Shown piece by piece: positions 17,088 through 27,384 of a stretch of 64,000 nucleotides of DNA. The position numbers and the translations under genes are program-made. Positions within the stretch are counted from its first letter, which is position 1. Every line of letters starts with the position of its first letter. A model generated the notes under the pieces. It did not search any database, was not told the DNA's origin, and saw nothing but the letters and a program-made list of their open reading frames with translations. Source of the DNA: Nitrososphaerota archaeon (lineage in GTDB: Archaea > Thermoproteota > Nitrososphaeria > Nitrososphaerales > Nitrosopumilaceae); contig VBPL01000035.1 in the NCBI GenBank assembly GCA_005877205.1, positions 1 through 64,000 of the forward strand, given 5' to 3'.

Positions 17088-17951
17088 TCACTTTATTTTA
17101 TCAAATGGTTTCATAACTATTGAGATAAAATCTAAAAGATCAGTTGCAACAATGTGCAGACCATGTTTTTTTTGCGCAAGAAGACCAGCTTTTCCATTCA
17201 CAAACACTGCAGCAGAAGCTGCTTCAATGGGATTTTTGTTCTTTGCCAAGATCGCTGATACTATTCCGGAAAGAACATCGCCGGTACCTCCAACAGTCAT
17301 TGCCGAAATGTTTTTTGGGTTCAAGTACGTGTGGGCTCCATCCGAGACAACATCAGTTGGTCCTTTAAGTAAGATTGTTACACCATTTTCCTTTGCATGT
17401 TTTTGTACCATTGTAATTCGATTCTTAATGCTGTAAGGAGGCACCTCACCAAACATCCTCCTGAATTCACCTGCATGTGGTGTGACTATGACTTTCTTAC
17501 CTTTGATATCCGGCAAAATTTCAGGTATTAAGGCACTAGCATCAAGAGATAACATCACCGCCCTGTCCAAAAGTGAGTTGATTAAAAGTTTCAATGCCTC
17601 CTTGTCTTGGATTCCAAGCCCCATTCCTATTGTAGCTGAATCAAGTTCTTTTGGTATAATTCCAAGCAATTTATGGACAGCGCCTCTTGTGAGCTTTGCA
17701 TCCACGAGGGGAACTACTATAAGATTAGGAGAAATTGCTCGTGTTGAAGTCACATTAATTTTTGGTACACACGTGTACACCAAATCGCTTCCTGCCCTCA
17801 AAGCTGCAAGCGATGACAATATGGGTGCGCCATGGTATAGGTAACTTCCTCCCACGACCAATACCTTACCATTCTCACCTTTTCTGGAGGAAGATTTTCT
17901 TGGTGGAATGAATTTCCTAACAACAGAAGATTGTAGAATTTTAGCCAACAA
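17088..17951 (-). CDS. nnrD: ADP/ATP-dependent (S)-NAD(P)H-hydrate dehydratase
   Basis: Repairs hydrated NADH/NADPH. The protein has the YjeF C-terminal kinase-like fold: KVLVVGGSYLYHGAPILS at the N terminus, ATIGMGLG, IVTPHAGEFRRMFG, LLKGPTDVV and the catalytic TVGGTGDVLSG loop. The epimerase half, often fused in bacteria, is absent at 287 residues. Start is TTG 17951 or 17948, 5 bp after the trmI stop, so it is cotranscribed with trmI and the M20 peptidase. Confidence 0.88.
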   Translation of the reverse strand: MLAKILQSSVVRKFIPPRKSSSRKGENGKVLVVGGSYLYHGAPILSSLAALRAGSDLVYTCVPKINVTSTRAISPNLIVVPLVDAKLTRGAVHKLLGIIPKELDSATIGMGLGIQDKEALKLLINSLLDRAVMLSLDASALIPEILPDIKGKKVIVTPHAGEFRRMFGEVPPYSIKNRITMVQKHAKENGVTILLKGPTDVVSDGAHTYLNPKNISAMTVGGTGDVLSGIVSAILAKNKNPIEAASAAVFVNGKAGLLAQKKHGLHIVATDLLDFISIVMKPFDKIK

Positions 17952-17956
17952 ATGTT

Positions 17957-18835
17957 CTATTTTTTCTGACTGGATAAACTTTCGTCTTCAACTATCTTGG
18001 CATTATCAGAATCAACATCTTCTGAATCAGCAACAGATACTATTCTTAGCAATTTCTTTGGAGTAATCACTTTTCTTGCGAAAGCAACATAGGTAGTATG
18101 ACCTATACCACGAAATGAATGACGTGTCTTTCCTTCTCTTGCTTCTATTGTTCTTACTATCTGTTCAGTACACTCGATATCAAAAAAGTCGTTCTGCCTT
18201 AGAGCAGATACAAGTTTTTCAAGCTGATTCATAGTTGGACATATTGCCACAAATGCGCCACTGCCCTTTAACATCTTTTTTGCTTGCGGTACGACGATCC
18301 AAGGATCACCCAGATCAACAACTACTACATCAACATCGGTTTGGGGAACTTTCCTTGCACTTTTGATATCAAACTTTTCCATTGTTACATATTTCGCGAG
18401 CCCTGCTTTCTCGATGTTTTTCCTAGCTATTTCCATAAAGTTTTCGTCAACGTCGTATGTGTATACATGACCTTTTGGCTTAACAATACTTGCAAGAAAA
18501 GTAGTCAGCGAACCACTTCCAGTTCCTATCTCAACGATTTTTTGACCACTCTGCAGCCCTATTCTTGCTGCGATGTATCCCAAATCCTTGGGATATACTA
18601 TTTGAGTACTGCGTTGGCTTTTCATCACGAAATCGTAGATAGTTGGTTCTAGAAGATAGATTATCTTACCTTTGTTAGTTTTGATTGCACTACCGTATTG
18701 TTTTCCGATAACTTTTTTGTGATCTATTATCCCAATGTGGGTGTGGAACTGTTGCTTCTTTGAAACCCTCATCAACCATTTTTTAGAATCATTATAAAAG
18801 AATAGAACGTTATCCTTTTGCCTTATTTTCTTCAC
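17957..18835 (-). CDS. trmI: tRNA (adenine-N1)-methyltransferase, TrmI type
   Basis: SAM-dependent methyltransferase of the TrmI/Trm61 family that makes 1-methyladenosine in tRNA (position 57/58 in archaea). It has an N-terminal beta domain (WLMRVSKKQQFHTHIGIIDHKKVIG), then YPKDLGYIAARIGLQSGQK and the SAM loop VEIGTGSGSLTTFL, and VVVDLGDPW. The frame is open to 18979 but overlaps the small membrane gene 18936-19112 and has no ATG; GTG 18835 (MKKIRQKDNVLFF) fits the family N terminus. The tail is acidic and Ser-rich. Part of the pgp-argS operon. Confidence 0.85.
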   Translation of the reverse strand: MKKIRQKDNVLFFYNDSKKWLMRVSKKQQFHTHIGIIDHKKVIGKQYGSAIKTNKGKIIYLLEPTIYDFVMKSQRSTQIVYPKDLGYIAARIGLQSGQKIVEIGTGSGSLTTFLASIVKPKGHVYTYDVDENFMEIARKNIEKAGLAKYVTMEKFDIKSARKVPQTDVDVVVVDLGDPWIVVPQAKKMLKGSGAFVAICPTMNQLEKLVSALRQNDFFDIECTEQIVRTIEAREGKTRHSFRGIGHTTYVAFARKVITPKKLLRIVSVADSEDVDSDNAKIVEDESLSSQKK

Positions 18836-18935
18836 AATTAAACCTGATTTAGAGTGGATAAGAGTATTTCCAACAGCCTTAAATCGCCAACTTGGTTTCA
18901 ATCCAGAATAGAACTTTGTAGAGATTGAGTTGAAC

Positions 18936-19112
18936 TTAGCTTTTTGCGAAAGATTTTTTCTTAATGAACCTACCTGCAATTACAGAGGCAATCCAGAATG
19001 CTATACCTACAACGACTTTATCCTGTGAGAATGTAAACATGCCTATCACCGTGAATATCAGCCCAAGGACGGCAAGAATTACTGTGATTACGGATGCTTT
19101 CTTTGGAGTCAT
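18936..19112 (-). CDS. 58-residue two-helix membrane protein
   Basis: Short ORF from ATG 19112 to TAA 18936-18938. It begins MTPKKASVIT, has two hydrophobic segments (VILAVLGLIFTVIGMF and VVVGIAFWIASVIAG) joined by a short polar loop, and ends in a basic tail (RFIKKKSFAKS). Basic residues before helix one and after helix two suggest both ends are cytoplasmic. It sits 20 bp after argS and about 100 bp before trmI on the same strand, so it is probably in that operon. No family recognised. Confidence 0.65.
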   Translation of the reverse strand: MTPKKASVITVILAVLGLIFTVIGMFTFSQDKVVVGIAFWIASVIAGRFIKKKSFAKS

Positions 19113-19132
19113 TAAGCTCTTCCTCTTAAAAT

Positions 19133-21013
19133 TTACATCCTTTCAGGAGCGTTAATTCCAAGCAGGTAAAGAGATTTGCTAAGTGTTTCCTTAAATGAAT
19201 AGACTAGACATAGTCTAGCGTTTACTAATGCTTCAGACTCGGCTGTTAATACTTTGACATGTTCATAAAATGCATTAAAGGTGACAGCAAGATCATAACA
19301 ATACCTTGCAATTATCTTTGGCGATAGGTTCTTTGCTGCATCCTTCACTTCGATATCAAATTTGCCTATCGTTTTTGCTAGGCTTGTCTCATAACTAGTC
19401 TTCAGATCGTTAAATGAAACATCGAAGTTAGGTGCTTTACCTCCCTTTTCCAGAATTCTTATTGCCCGTGCATATGCATATTGTACGTAGGGCCCAGTAT
19501 CTCCTTCCAAACTTAGTGATTCTGTCATATCAAAAGTGATTATCTTGTCAAGGTCTTGTTTTATCATTGAATATCGTAAAGCCCCAATTGCCACTTGCTC
19601 AGATATTTGTACCAGTTTTACCTCATTTAAATCTGGATTTCTTTTCTTAGCTTCTTCATACGTCTTAACACCGAGAATATCCAAGACATAGTCCGCGTTG
19701 ACATAGATCCCTTTTCGACCAGACATCTGTATAGATTTGCCCCCCGTGTCTAGATTGAGTGTCTTTGCTGTGTCTGCACTAAGAGTTACTGATTCATAAC
19801 CCAAGTGAACATACGCACCTTCTTTTGACTTAAAATCAGACATTATTTTCGTTATAATCTTCTGCAATCTTGACTGTCTGGAATCAATTACTGTTATTAC
19901 GGCATCTCCTGTAAAATTCAGTTTTGTTCCTGTATTTTCAAGAGTAGTTTCCCAAAGAATTCGGCCGTCTCTTTGTGTGCCGTACTGTTTGTAGTAAAAT
20001 GGATCATCAGCTATCCCTAGCTTCCAGGCAGCGTAAGGAATGTCTTTTGCTATATATGTAGCAGTACCATCGCTTCTTACCAGAACTTTATCGTCTTCTG
20101 ACTCAGTTCTTATCACCCAACAGTCTTCATTTTTTCCTTCTTTCTCCAGTTCGATCATCCCCATTGATTTCATCTTTTCAAACACATCCTTCCATAATTT
20201 AGAACGAACTATCTGTGATTCAAAGTTTAGACAATCATAGGTTACACCAAGACGCCAGCATGTTTTCAGTTGTTCTTCAAGAACTCTCCTAGTTATCTCA
20301 TCTCCAAACTTAGCTGTATCTGATAGGCCACCCTCAAGTTCTTTGAGAATCAAAGATCTTTTTTCTGCCAAAGTAGTATCGGTTTCATATCGTTCTGTGA
20401 TGTTAACATAAACGACATCTCCACAATAGTGATCGAATTTTTGACCCTTTGGCGGCTCTCTTGAAAATCCACCGTATCTGAAACCAACTATGATATCAGC
20501 TACTTGAAGACCAGAATCATCAACGTAGTTAAGTACTCTAACATCATAGCAGGCTTTCTGTAGAATCCTAGCCATAGTATCGCCAATTATGATATTTCTT
20601 ACATGACCAACATGGAGCGCCTTGTTAGGATTTACACTAGTGTGTTCAACAACAATTTTCGAATTCTTTCCTATGTCAATTTGCCCATAGTTTTCTTGTA
20701 CCGATGACTGAATAACAGATTTGGTCAATAAAGGATAATTTGCAGTGAAATTTAGATATCCAGAACTATGAGCGTTTACTTCTGTTACTAGTTTTCCTTT
20801 ATCTTTTTTGTACTCATTTGCTATTGATTCGGCAATCTCAGATGGTCTTTTCTTCAATGACTTGGCAAGTAAGAATCCAATATTGCAACTTACGTCACCA
20901 AATTCCGGTCTAGATGCCTCAGATACATCAAACTCCGTCTGTGGGTATCCTAGATTATTACAGATTTTTTGTATGGTGGATCTGATATCATCAAAAAGTA
21001 GTCTTAATGTCAT
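19133..21013 (-). CDS. argS: Arginyl-tRNA synthetase
   Basis: Class I synthetase charging tRNA-Arg, 626 residues. The N-terminal Add1-like domain is followed by the HIGH-type motif NPNKALHVGHVRN and later the KMSKS-equivalent IQMSGRKG. The C-terminal DALR anticodon-binding domain includes GPYVQYAYARAIRIL and a final LYLLGINAPERM that is typical for the family. It starts 4 bp after the stop of the phosphatase gene, in one operon. Confidence 0.96.
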   Translation of the reverse strand: MTLRLLFDDIRSTIQKICNNLGYPQTEFDVSEASRPEFGDVSCNIGFLLAKSLKKRPSEIAESIANEYKKDKGKLVTEVNAHSSGYLNFTANYPLLTKSVIQSSVQENYGQIDIGKNSKIVVEHTSVNPNKALHVGHVRNIIIGDTMARILQKACYDVRVLNYVDDSGLQVADIIVGFRYGGFSREPPKGQKFDHYCGDVVYVNITERYETDTTLAEKRSLILKELEGGLSDTAKFGDEITRRVLEEQLKTCWRLGVTYDCLNFESQIVRSKLWKDVFEKMKSMGMIELEKEGKNEDCWVIRTESEDDKVLVRSDGTATYIAKDIPYAAWKLGIADDPFYYKQYGTQRDGRILWETTLENTGTKLNFTGDAVITVIDSRQSRLQKIITKIMSDFKSKEGAYVHLGYESVTLSADTAKTLNLDTGGKSIQMSGRKGIYVNADYVLDILGVKTYEEAKKRNPDLNEVKLVQISEQVAIGALRYSMIKQDLDKIITFDMTESLSLEGDTGPYVQYAYARAIRILEKGGKAPNFDVSFNDLKTSYETSLAKTIGKFDIEVKDAAKNLSPKIIARYCYDLAVTFNAFYEHVKVLTAESEALVNARLCLVYSFKETLSKSLYLLGINAPERM

Positions 21014-21017
21014 ATTC

Positions 21018-21710
21018 TCATTCAGCTAGCTTTAGTTCAATCGTTTCAAGCGCTTCTATCACTCCGTCAGCTGCGTGAGCAGGCACCGATATCGTAGCGT
21101 GTGATCGCACCTCTTGAGAAGCATTCCCAAGTGCTACACTGATTCCTGCCATCTTAAAGAGAGGAACGTCTGTTTCGCTATCTCCTATTGCTATCACATC
21201 TTCCTTTTTGGCTGAAAACATCTTCATAACCTCAAGAAAACCATTAGCCTTGTTGACGTCTTTTGAATTAATGTGATAGGCGTACTGGCTATCGGATAAC
21301 TTCACATCAAAATTATTTTCTGCAAGAATCTTCTTTGCTAAATTAATCTCAAAATTTCTTTCAAGCACCACTTCAGTTATACGTGGGAAGACTGGTTTTT
21401 CTATTGCTTCAGGAATTTTCGTCTTTAGAAATTCAAAAGCTTTCATACATTCTTCTTTATTCCCTATTAGTTTATGTTCATTGGGTCCCGTTGTTATAAT
21501 TCCGCCATTTTCCCCGACTGCAATCCTTGTGGTTCCGCCAAATACTGACAAAATATATGCTTCAATAGAAGATCTTCCCGTTACGTAAATGACCATGTGA
21601 CCTAGCTTTACCAGATATCTAAGTGCGGCGAGTGCATCAAGATCAACTCTACCTCCCTTATTGTCTGTAATTGTACCATCAATGTCAACAGCAAATATCT
21701 TGGGTTTCAT
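21018..21710 (-). CDS. pgp: Phosphoglycolate phosphatase-like HAD hydrolase (archaeal SPP type)
   Basis: HAD-superfamily phosphatase, about 230 residues from ATG 21710 (MKPKIFAVDIDGTITD). Motif I is DIDGTITD, motif II is VTGRS, and motifs III/IV are GDSETDVPLF with an upstream catalytic Lys region. The C2-type cap in the middle matches archaeal phosphoglycolate/sucrose-phosphate-phosphatase-like enzymes. The longer open frame to 21806 overlaps the divergent gene and is not needed. First gene of the argS-trmI operon. Confidence 0.82.
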   Translation of the reverse strand: MKPKIFAVDIDGTITDNKGGRVDLDALAALRYLVKLGHMVIYVTGRSSIEAYILSVFGGTTRIAVGENGGIITTGPNEHKLIGNKEECMKAFEFLKTKIPEAIEKPVFPRITEVVLERNFEINLAKKILAENNFDVKLSDSQYAYHINSKDVNKANGFLEVMKMFSAKKEDVIAIGDSETDVPLFKMAGISVALGNASQEVRSHATISVPAHAADGVIEALETIELKLAE

Positions 21711-21777
21711 CAGATCCCATACCTGATGTCGAGCATAATAACTGCTAGCTAAAATACTTTCGGCCATTGAATACATT

Positions 21778-21996
21778 GTGGTTAGGAAAGGAAAACTGGC
21801 AGACATCGTCAGTAAGGCATTATATGACGACGACCCAAATTTCTATGTGGTAGGATATCTTGATTTCGGGAAAGTAAAAGAGTCCTTGCTGCCTGAATTT
21901 CTAAAGATATCAGAAAATTTTGAGACAATACCTGCAACACGGATTGTTTACATTAAGAGAGAAAATAAGATTTTATTCAACAAAATAATGAAGTAA
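21778..21996 (+). CDS. DUF504/UPF0248 family protein
   Basis: 72-residue archaeal protein. It shows the family pattern: a short N-terminal helix (KLADIVSKAL), DPNFYVVGYLDFGKV, and the C-terminal IPATRIVYIKRENKILF strand. Function is unknown; the family is found mainly in archaea and has been linked by fold to RNA-associated proteins, which I treat as weak. The start is GTG 21778, with an AAAATACTTT TATA-like box ~26 nt upstream. It precedes the DRG GTPase by 3 bp. Confidence 0.72.
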   Translation: MVRKGKLADIVSKALYDDDPNFYVVGYLDFGKVKESLLPEFLKISENFETIPATRIVYIKRENKILFNKIMK

Positions 21997-21999
21997 GTA

Positions 22000-23100
22000 A
22001 TGGGAATTCCAGAAAAGATCCAAGCCATTAAAGATGAAATGGCAAAAACGCAGATCAACAAAGCCACAGAACATCACGTAGGACTGCTAAAGGCAAAGCT
22101 TGCTAAGCTTCGTAGAGAACAAGAAGAGCAAAAATCAAAATCATCTGGTAGTTCCATTGGCTTTGACATAAAACGGACTGGTGATGCTACAGTAGTTCTT
22201 ATCGGCCTTCCCAGCGTAGGAAAATCGACATTACTTAACAGGTTGACAGGTGCAAAGTCAGCTGTTGCCGCGTTTCAATTCACAACTACTACTGTTGTAC
22301 CAGGCATGATGGAATATCGAGGAGCTAAGATACAGATACTTGATCTTCCTGGAATTATCAAAGGAGCTTCTACTGGGAAGGGTCTTGGCAAAAGAGTGCT
22401 TGCTGTAGCAAAGAGCGCAGATTTAGTCTTAATCCTTCTTGACGTATTTCAACCCTATCATGAAGACGTTATTAGAACCGAGCTTGGAAACATTGGCATA
22501 AGGCTTGATCACAAACCTCCCGATATCGTTATAGAAAAAACTGGAGACGGCGGAATTTCAGCAAGTCAGCAAGTGCCTCTTACAAAAATGTCTATTAGCT
22601 TACTAAAAGATATACTAAGAGTCTACGGCATAAACAATGGACGAGTGCTTATACGTGAAGATATTGATTCAGAACAATTAATTGATTTTGTATCTGGGAA
22701 TAAGTTTTATGTTGAATCTCTTACTGTAATGAACAAGATAGATTTGGTTAACCAAGGTTTTCTAAATGAACTTCAGAACAAGATAAAGTCAAAAATTATT
22801 CCAATATCAGCTGACGCAGACATCAACATAAACGCATTAAGGGATGCAGTTTATGAAAAATTGGATTTCATTAGGATCTACATGAGACCTAAGGGTGGAG
22901 AAACAGACTACAAGGAACCACTCGTTGCAAGAAGCGGTTCTACGATTTTGGATGTGTGTAACAAGTTACATCGAGATTTAAAAAAAGAATTTCGATTTGC
23001 CCTAGTCTGGGGTAAGAGCGTAAAGTTTGGCGGACAGCGAGTTGGATTTAGTCATATATTAGAAGATGAAGATGTCCTCACTATTGTGAAAACCAGATAG
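22000..23100 (+). CDS. drg: DRG-family GTPase with TGS domain
   Basis: GTP-binding protein of the OBG/DRG group, associated with translation and ribosomes. An N-terminal basic helix precedes the G domain: G1 GLPSVGKSTL, G2 TTTTV, G3 LDLPGII, G4 NKIDLV, G5 ISADADININ. The C-terminal TGS domain carries ARSGSTILDVCNKLH and GQRVGFSHILEDEDVL. The 366-residue length fits archaeal DRG. Cotranscribed with the DUF504 gene. Confidence 0.94.
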   Translation: MGIPEKIQAIKDEMAKTQINKATEHHVGLLKAKLAKLRREQEEQKSKSSGSSIGFDIKRTGDATVVLIGLPSVGKSTLLNRLTGAKSAVAAFQFTTTTVVPGMMEYRGAKIQILDLPGIIKGASTGKGLGKRVLAVAKSADLVLILLDVFQPYHEDVIRTELGNIGIRLDHKPPDIVIEKTGDGGISASQQVPLTKMSISLLKDILRVYGINNGRVLIREDIDSEQLIDFVSGNKFYVESLTVMNKIDLVNQGFLNELQNKIKSKIIPISADADININALRDAVYEKLDFIRIYMRPKGGETDYKEPLVARSGSTILDVCNKLHRDLKKEFRFALVWGKSVKFGGQRVGFSHILEDEDVLTIVKTR

Positions 23101-23136
23101 GAAAAGCCTTTTCCTTAAGAAACCTTTTTACAGTGT

Positions 23137-23313
23137 ATGGAAAACGAAACTGAATACAGATGGTGTGTAAGATGCTTTTCAAGGACCAAACAAGAAATTG
23201 TGTTTATGCCAGAAATTATCACTTACAAAAGAAGACGTCAATACAGGTGCAGCCAGTGTGGCAAGATATCTTGGTTGCAAGGAAGAAGGCCTTCAGCTGA
23301 ATCAGTTTACTAA
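23137..23313 (+). CDS. 58-residue zinc-ribbon protein
   Basis: Short ORF from ATG 23137 to TAA 23311-23313. Two CxxC knuckles, RWCVRCFS near residues 10-13 and RCSQCGKIS near 38-41, are separated by ~24 residues including a basic stretch (YKRRRQYR), the layout of a zinc ribbon. It lies 36 bp after drg on the same strand and ~115 bp before the 39-aa basic gene. Small zinc ribbons of this kind often work in transcription or on the ribosome, but no specific family is recognised. Confidence 0.72.
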   Translation: MENETEYRWCVRCFSRTKQEIVFMPEIITYKRRRQYRCSQCGKISWLQGRRPSAESVY

Positions 23314-23427
23314 AAATACGATCAGAATTTCCAATTTTTGTGGAAAATTTGTTTATACATTATCATCATTTGGTGTAATTTTCTTAAGCGTCACGATAGA
23401 AAAACAAGTAAATTGTAGAATTTGACA

Positions 23428-23547
23428 ATGGCAATGAAAAGACGATCAAAGAAAGCTCCAAAGAGAAGATCACCTAGAAGAAGATCAGCTCCAAAGAAAG
23501 CTAAAAGATCAGCTAGAAGAAAAGCTACCAAGCGAAGACGAAGATAA
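23428..23547 (+). CDS. 39-residue Arg/Lys-rich protein
   Basis: ATG 23428 to TAA 23545-23547. The product is 9 Lys and 14 Arg in 39 residues, with Ala, Ser and Pro making up most of the rest (MAMKRRSKKAPKRRSPRRRS ... ATKRRRR). It has no acidic or aromatic residue. The composition resembles histone H1 tails or protamines, so nucleic-acid binding is the obvious inference; a tiny ribosomal protein is the alternative. It does not match eL41, the best-known tiny basic ribosomal protein. A hairpin follows at 23561-23584. Confidence 0.65.
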   Translation: MAMKRRSKKAPKRRSPRRRSAPKKAKRSARRKATKRRRR

Positions 23548-23560
23548 AACTATAAACAGA

Positions 23561-23584
23561 TTATCGCTTGTCTACAGGCGATAA
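23561..23584. terminator. Hairpin between convergent genes
   Basis: TTATCGC (23561-23567) pairs with GCGATAA (23578-23584) around a 10-base loop and is followed by a T-rich stretch. It lies between the stop of the basic-protein gene and the convergent gene ending at 23600, and could end transcription in either direction. Confidence 0.5.
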
Positions 23585-23599
23585 TTTGTATATTTTAGT

Positions 23600-23884
23600 T
23601 TAGCTGAACATTTGACCCGGTGGAGCAGAGGATTTACCCTTTACGGCATCAGGTTCAACGAAAAATTTTCTTTCATTTGGAATTATAGTGAGTTTGAGTG
23701 AAGCATTGACCGCATAATGTGGAGTTCCATCAGGATTCTTATAGTTTGTTGCAATTCCAACTCTGTCCAGATCAACTTTTACCTTCACTATTGTTCCGTC
23801 TTCTATCTTGAAGGTAACATATTCGTCTCCTATTCTTTCATGGTCCAGCATTTTGAATTCTATCTTGTCCTTTGAAGTGCTCAT
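23600..23884 (-). CDS. Conserved hypothetical protein
   Basis: 94-residue soluble, beta-rich protein (DEYVTFKIEDGTIVKVKVDL ... ASLKLTIIPNERKFFVEPDA) ending in a Pro/Gly/Met tail (APPGQMFS). No family recognised. It starts at ATG 23884, 37 bp after the stop of the collagen-like gene on the same strand, so the two are likely cotranscribed. Confidence 0.65.
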   Translation of the reverse strand: MSTSKDKIEFKMLDHERIGDEYVTFKIEDGTIVKVKVDLDRVGIATNYKNPDGTPHYAVNASLKLTIIPNERKFFVEPDAVKGKSSAPPGQMFS

Positions 23885-23921
23885 GGGGGTGGATCATGTC
23901 TGAGTTATTTGAAGATTTTTG

Positions 23922-25301
<1,380 letters not shown>

Positions 25302-25426
25302 CTAGGTGTAATACCTCCGTATTTTTGTATTTTCCATGTGATATAAAGCCCCTTTGTGAATAAAATTGATTTTTTGGGCGCTTGGAAATAGTATTTATCT
25401 ACGGTGCATCCATATTTTCAGTAACG

Positions 25427-26572
25427 TTGAAAAAATTATTCAAAGACAAGGCAGAGACGATCAAGGAAACTAAGAAGGTAGAGACAGAAGTGCCCAGAGA
25501 GAAACCGAAGGATGCAAAGTTAACCGATCCAAACTATGCAAGGGATAAGATCTACAAAAAAGGCATTTCCTTAATGGCTGATGAAAAAATGGAAGATGCT
25601 GCTCGTGCCTTTGAAGATGCACTACGGATTGATCCAGGACATGTCGATTCGTTGCTCAAGTTAGGATACACTCGTTTTCATATGACTGATTTAGCTGGTG
25701 CTATGGATGCTTACAACAAAGTACACGAAATCGATGTTACAAATGCCGATGCGTGGAACCTAAAAGGTCTTATCTATTATAGACAGAAAAATTACGAAAA
25801 GGCGTTAGAGTGTGTAGAAAAGGCCATAGAATCAAATCCAACAGATGGAATGTCTTGGTACAACAAGGCGTGTTATAATTCACTTCTAAATCACATTCCT
25901 GAAGCAATTGAAGCCCTTAAACGTTCAATTGAAATCGATGTTAAGAATGCCAAGAAGGCTGTCAGAGATAAAGACTTTGAAAATATCAGAGCAGATGACG
26001 GATATAGAAGAATAGTGGAAGTCGTAGTTCTTGAATCCGTAAGACAAGGTTACCACAAGGTTGGTCAAATCGTATGGACTACGATGTTAGGTAAAGCTGA
26101 AGTCGAGGACGCTGCAAAGAAATTAGTTGAAAAGGGACTCATTATTAAAATAGAAAAAAATCTGGGTCTACAAAAAATTGAGGAATATGAAATAACTCCA
26201 GAGTTAGCGGAAAAGATTGGAGTTGAGAAAAAAGGATTTTTTGGAACTACGAAGAAGAGTCAACCAGTATTAGTGCAACACCTAAAAGAGATTAGTGAAG
26301 ATGTGGAAGCCGCAAAGACTGCCATAGAAAAAGGCGATGTCAAAGAAGTTGTTTCCAAGCTAGATGTCTTCATTGATCCTTCAAAGAAGGGGGCGCAGAT
26401 GATTGAATTATTCTTTGAAGAGCATAGAGAGATTAGATTATACAAGGTTAGGTTAAACGACAGAGGTTTTGAGTATCTCCAGTCGAATAAACAAAAGATG
26501 TTGGAACTTCTTGACCATATAGAAATGACCGTCACGAAGAAACTCCGAAACGCTACCGCTCAAAACACCTGA
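25427..26572 (+). CDS. TPR-repeat protein
   Basis: About 381 residues. Four or so tetratricopeptide repeats occupy the first half (AARAFEDALRIDPGHVDSLL, AMDAYNKVHEIDVTNADAWN, ALECVEKAIESNPTDGMSWY, AIEALKRSIEIDVKNAKKAV). The second half is a winged-helix-like and coiled domain (VGQIVWTTMLGKAEVEDAAK). Likely a cytoplasmic scaffold. The start was set at TTG 25427 (MKKLFKDKAETIKE) because a GTATTTATC box lies 26-35 nt upstream; the frame is open to TTG 25382, but that codon precedes the TATA box. Confidence 0.78.
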   Translation: MKKLFKDKAETIKETKKVETEVPREKPKDAKLTDPNYARDKIYKKGISLMADEKMEDAARAFEDALRIDPGHVDSLLKLGYTRFHMTDLAGAMDAYNKVHEIDVTNADAWNLKGLIYYRQKNYEKALECVEKAIESNPTDGMSWYNKACYNSLLNHIPEAIEALKRSIEIDVKNAKKAVRDKDFENIRADDGYRRIVEVVVLESVRQGYHKVGQIVWTTMLGKAEVEDAAKKLVEKGLIIKIEKNLGLQKIEEYEITPELAEKIGVEKKGFFGTTKKSQPVLVQHLKEISEDVEAAKTAIEKGDVKEVVSKLDVFIDPSKKGAQMIELFFEEHREIRLYKVRLNDRGFEYLQSNKQKMLELLDHIEMTVTKKLRNATAQNT

Positions 26573-26574
26573 AG

Positions 26575-27384
26575 TTATTCGGCTGAAAGATCCCAATAGT
26601 TCGCGTCACTTTGTTTTTCTATTGGTTTATCTAGAGACTTCCATTCTTTAAATGAACGGACGTAAAGCTTCACGTTGTCTAATCCTATTGATTTTAACGC
26701 ATAATATCCTAGCCCCGAAAGTGTCCCTACGCTCCCACAGTATGTTATTACTTCTGATCCGGTAGAAATGTTTCTATTTTGAATCAGTCTCTTCAGTTCT
26801 TCTTTAGGCCTGAGTATGTTTTGATGTGATCCAAGCATTCTGTAAGGTATGTTTATTGCACCTGGAATGTGATGTTCAAGAAAATTAAGCCTCTCTCTAT
26901 TATCTACTAGAACTGCCCCTTTTTCTTTGGCTGGCATAAGATAATCTGCGGCAGCAAGAATCTGAGGTTGGAGTTTTAAGGAATGAGTCTTTTTGTTAAG
27001 AGAGGGCATTTCGATGCTTGTTTCAAGGCCAAGTCGTCTCCATGCTCCATAGGTAATATCCAAAAGAGATACATCCTCATGTCCTATGTATTGCAAGGTC
27101 CATGCTACCCGTGATGCCAATGCACCAAAAGTGTCGTCGTACACTACAACAGATGTCTCATCTTCAATTCCAAAGGATTGAGTATATTGAAGTACCTTGT
27201 CAGGGCTATCATCTGCAAGCAAATTTGAAAGTGGAAAGTTGATTGCCTCCGGTATGTGACCTTGTTTGTAGTCTTCTTCTTTTCTTATGTCAAGAACTTT
27301 GATGCTCTTGTCCCTAATCTCTGATCTAAGAGTATCTGCATCAGTCGTTATTCGTGCAGTTTTTTCTTTGCTCAAGCAGCACAT
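26575..27384 (-). CDS. Two-domain rhodanese (thiosulfate sulfurtransferase)
   Basis: 269 residues with tandem rhodanese domains. Domain one (IKVLDIRKEEDYKQGHIPEA) is non-catalytic; domain two (VLVDNRERLNFLEHHIPGA) holds the active-site Cys in ITYCGSVGTLSG. It moves sulfane sulfur from thiosulfate or similar donors to thiophilic acceptors. The ATG 27384 start overlaps the 3' end of the siroheme reductase gene by 13 bp, so the two are translationally linked and probably act in the same sulfur pathway. TTG 27375 is an alternative start. Confidence 0.88.
   Translation of the reverse strand: MCCLSKEKTARITTDADTLRSEIRDKSIKVLDIRKEEDYKQGHIPEAINFPLSNLLADDSPDKVLQYTQSFGIEDETSVVVYDDTFGALASRVAWTLQYIGHEDVSLLDITYGAWRRLGLETSIEMPSLNKKTHSLKLQPQILAAADYLMPAKEKGAVLVDNRERLNFLEHHIPGAINIPYRMLGSHQNILRPKEELKRLIQNRNISTGSEVITYCGSVGTLSGLGYYALKSIGLDNVKLYVRSFKEWKSLDKPIEKQSDANYWDLSAE

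Noticed and set aside
23198-23425. 75-codon plus-strand open frame
   Set aside because: It overlaps the zinc-ribbon gene (23137-23313) out of frame; the ribbon has paired CxxC motifs and a clean ATG.
23561-23584. CRISPR-like or RNA-gene interpretation of the hairpin
   Set aside because: Single copy, short stem, no spacer structure; a transcription end between convergent genes is simpler.
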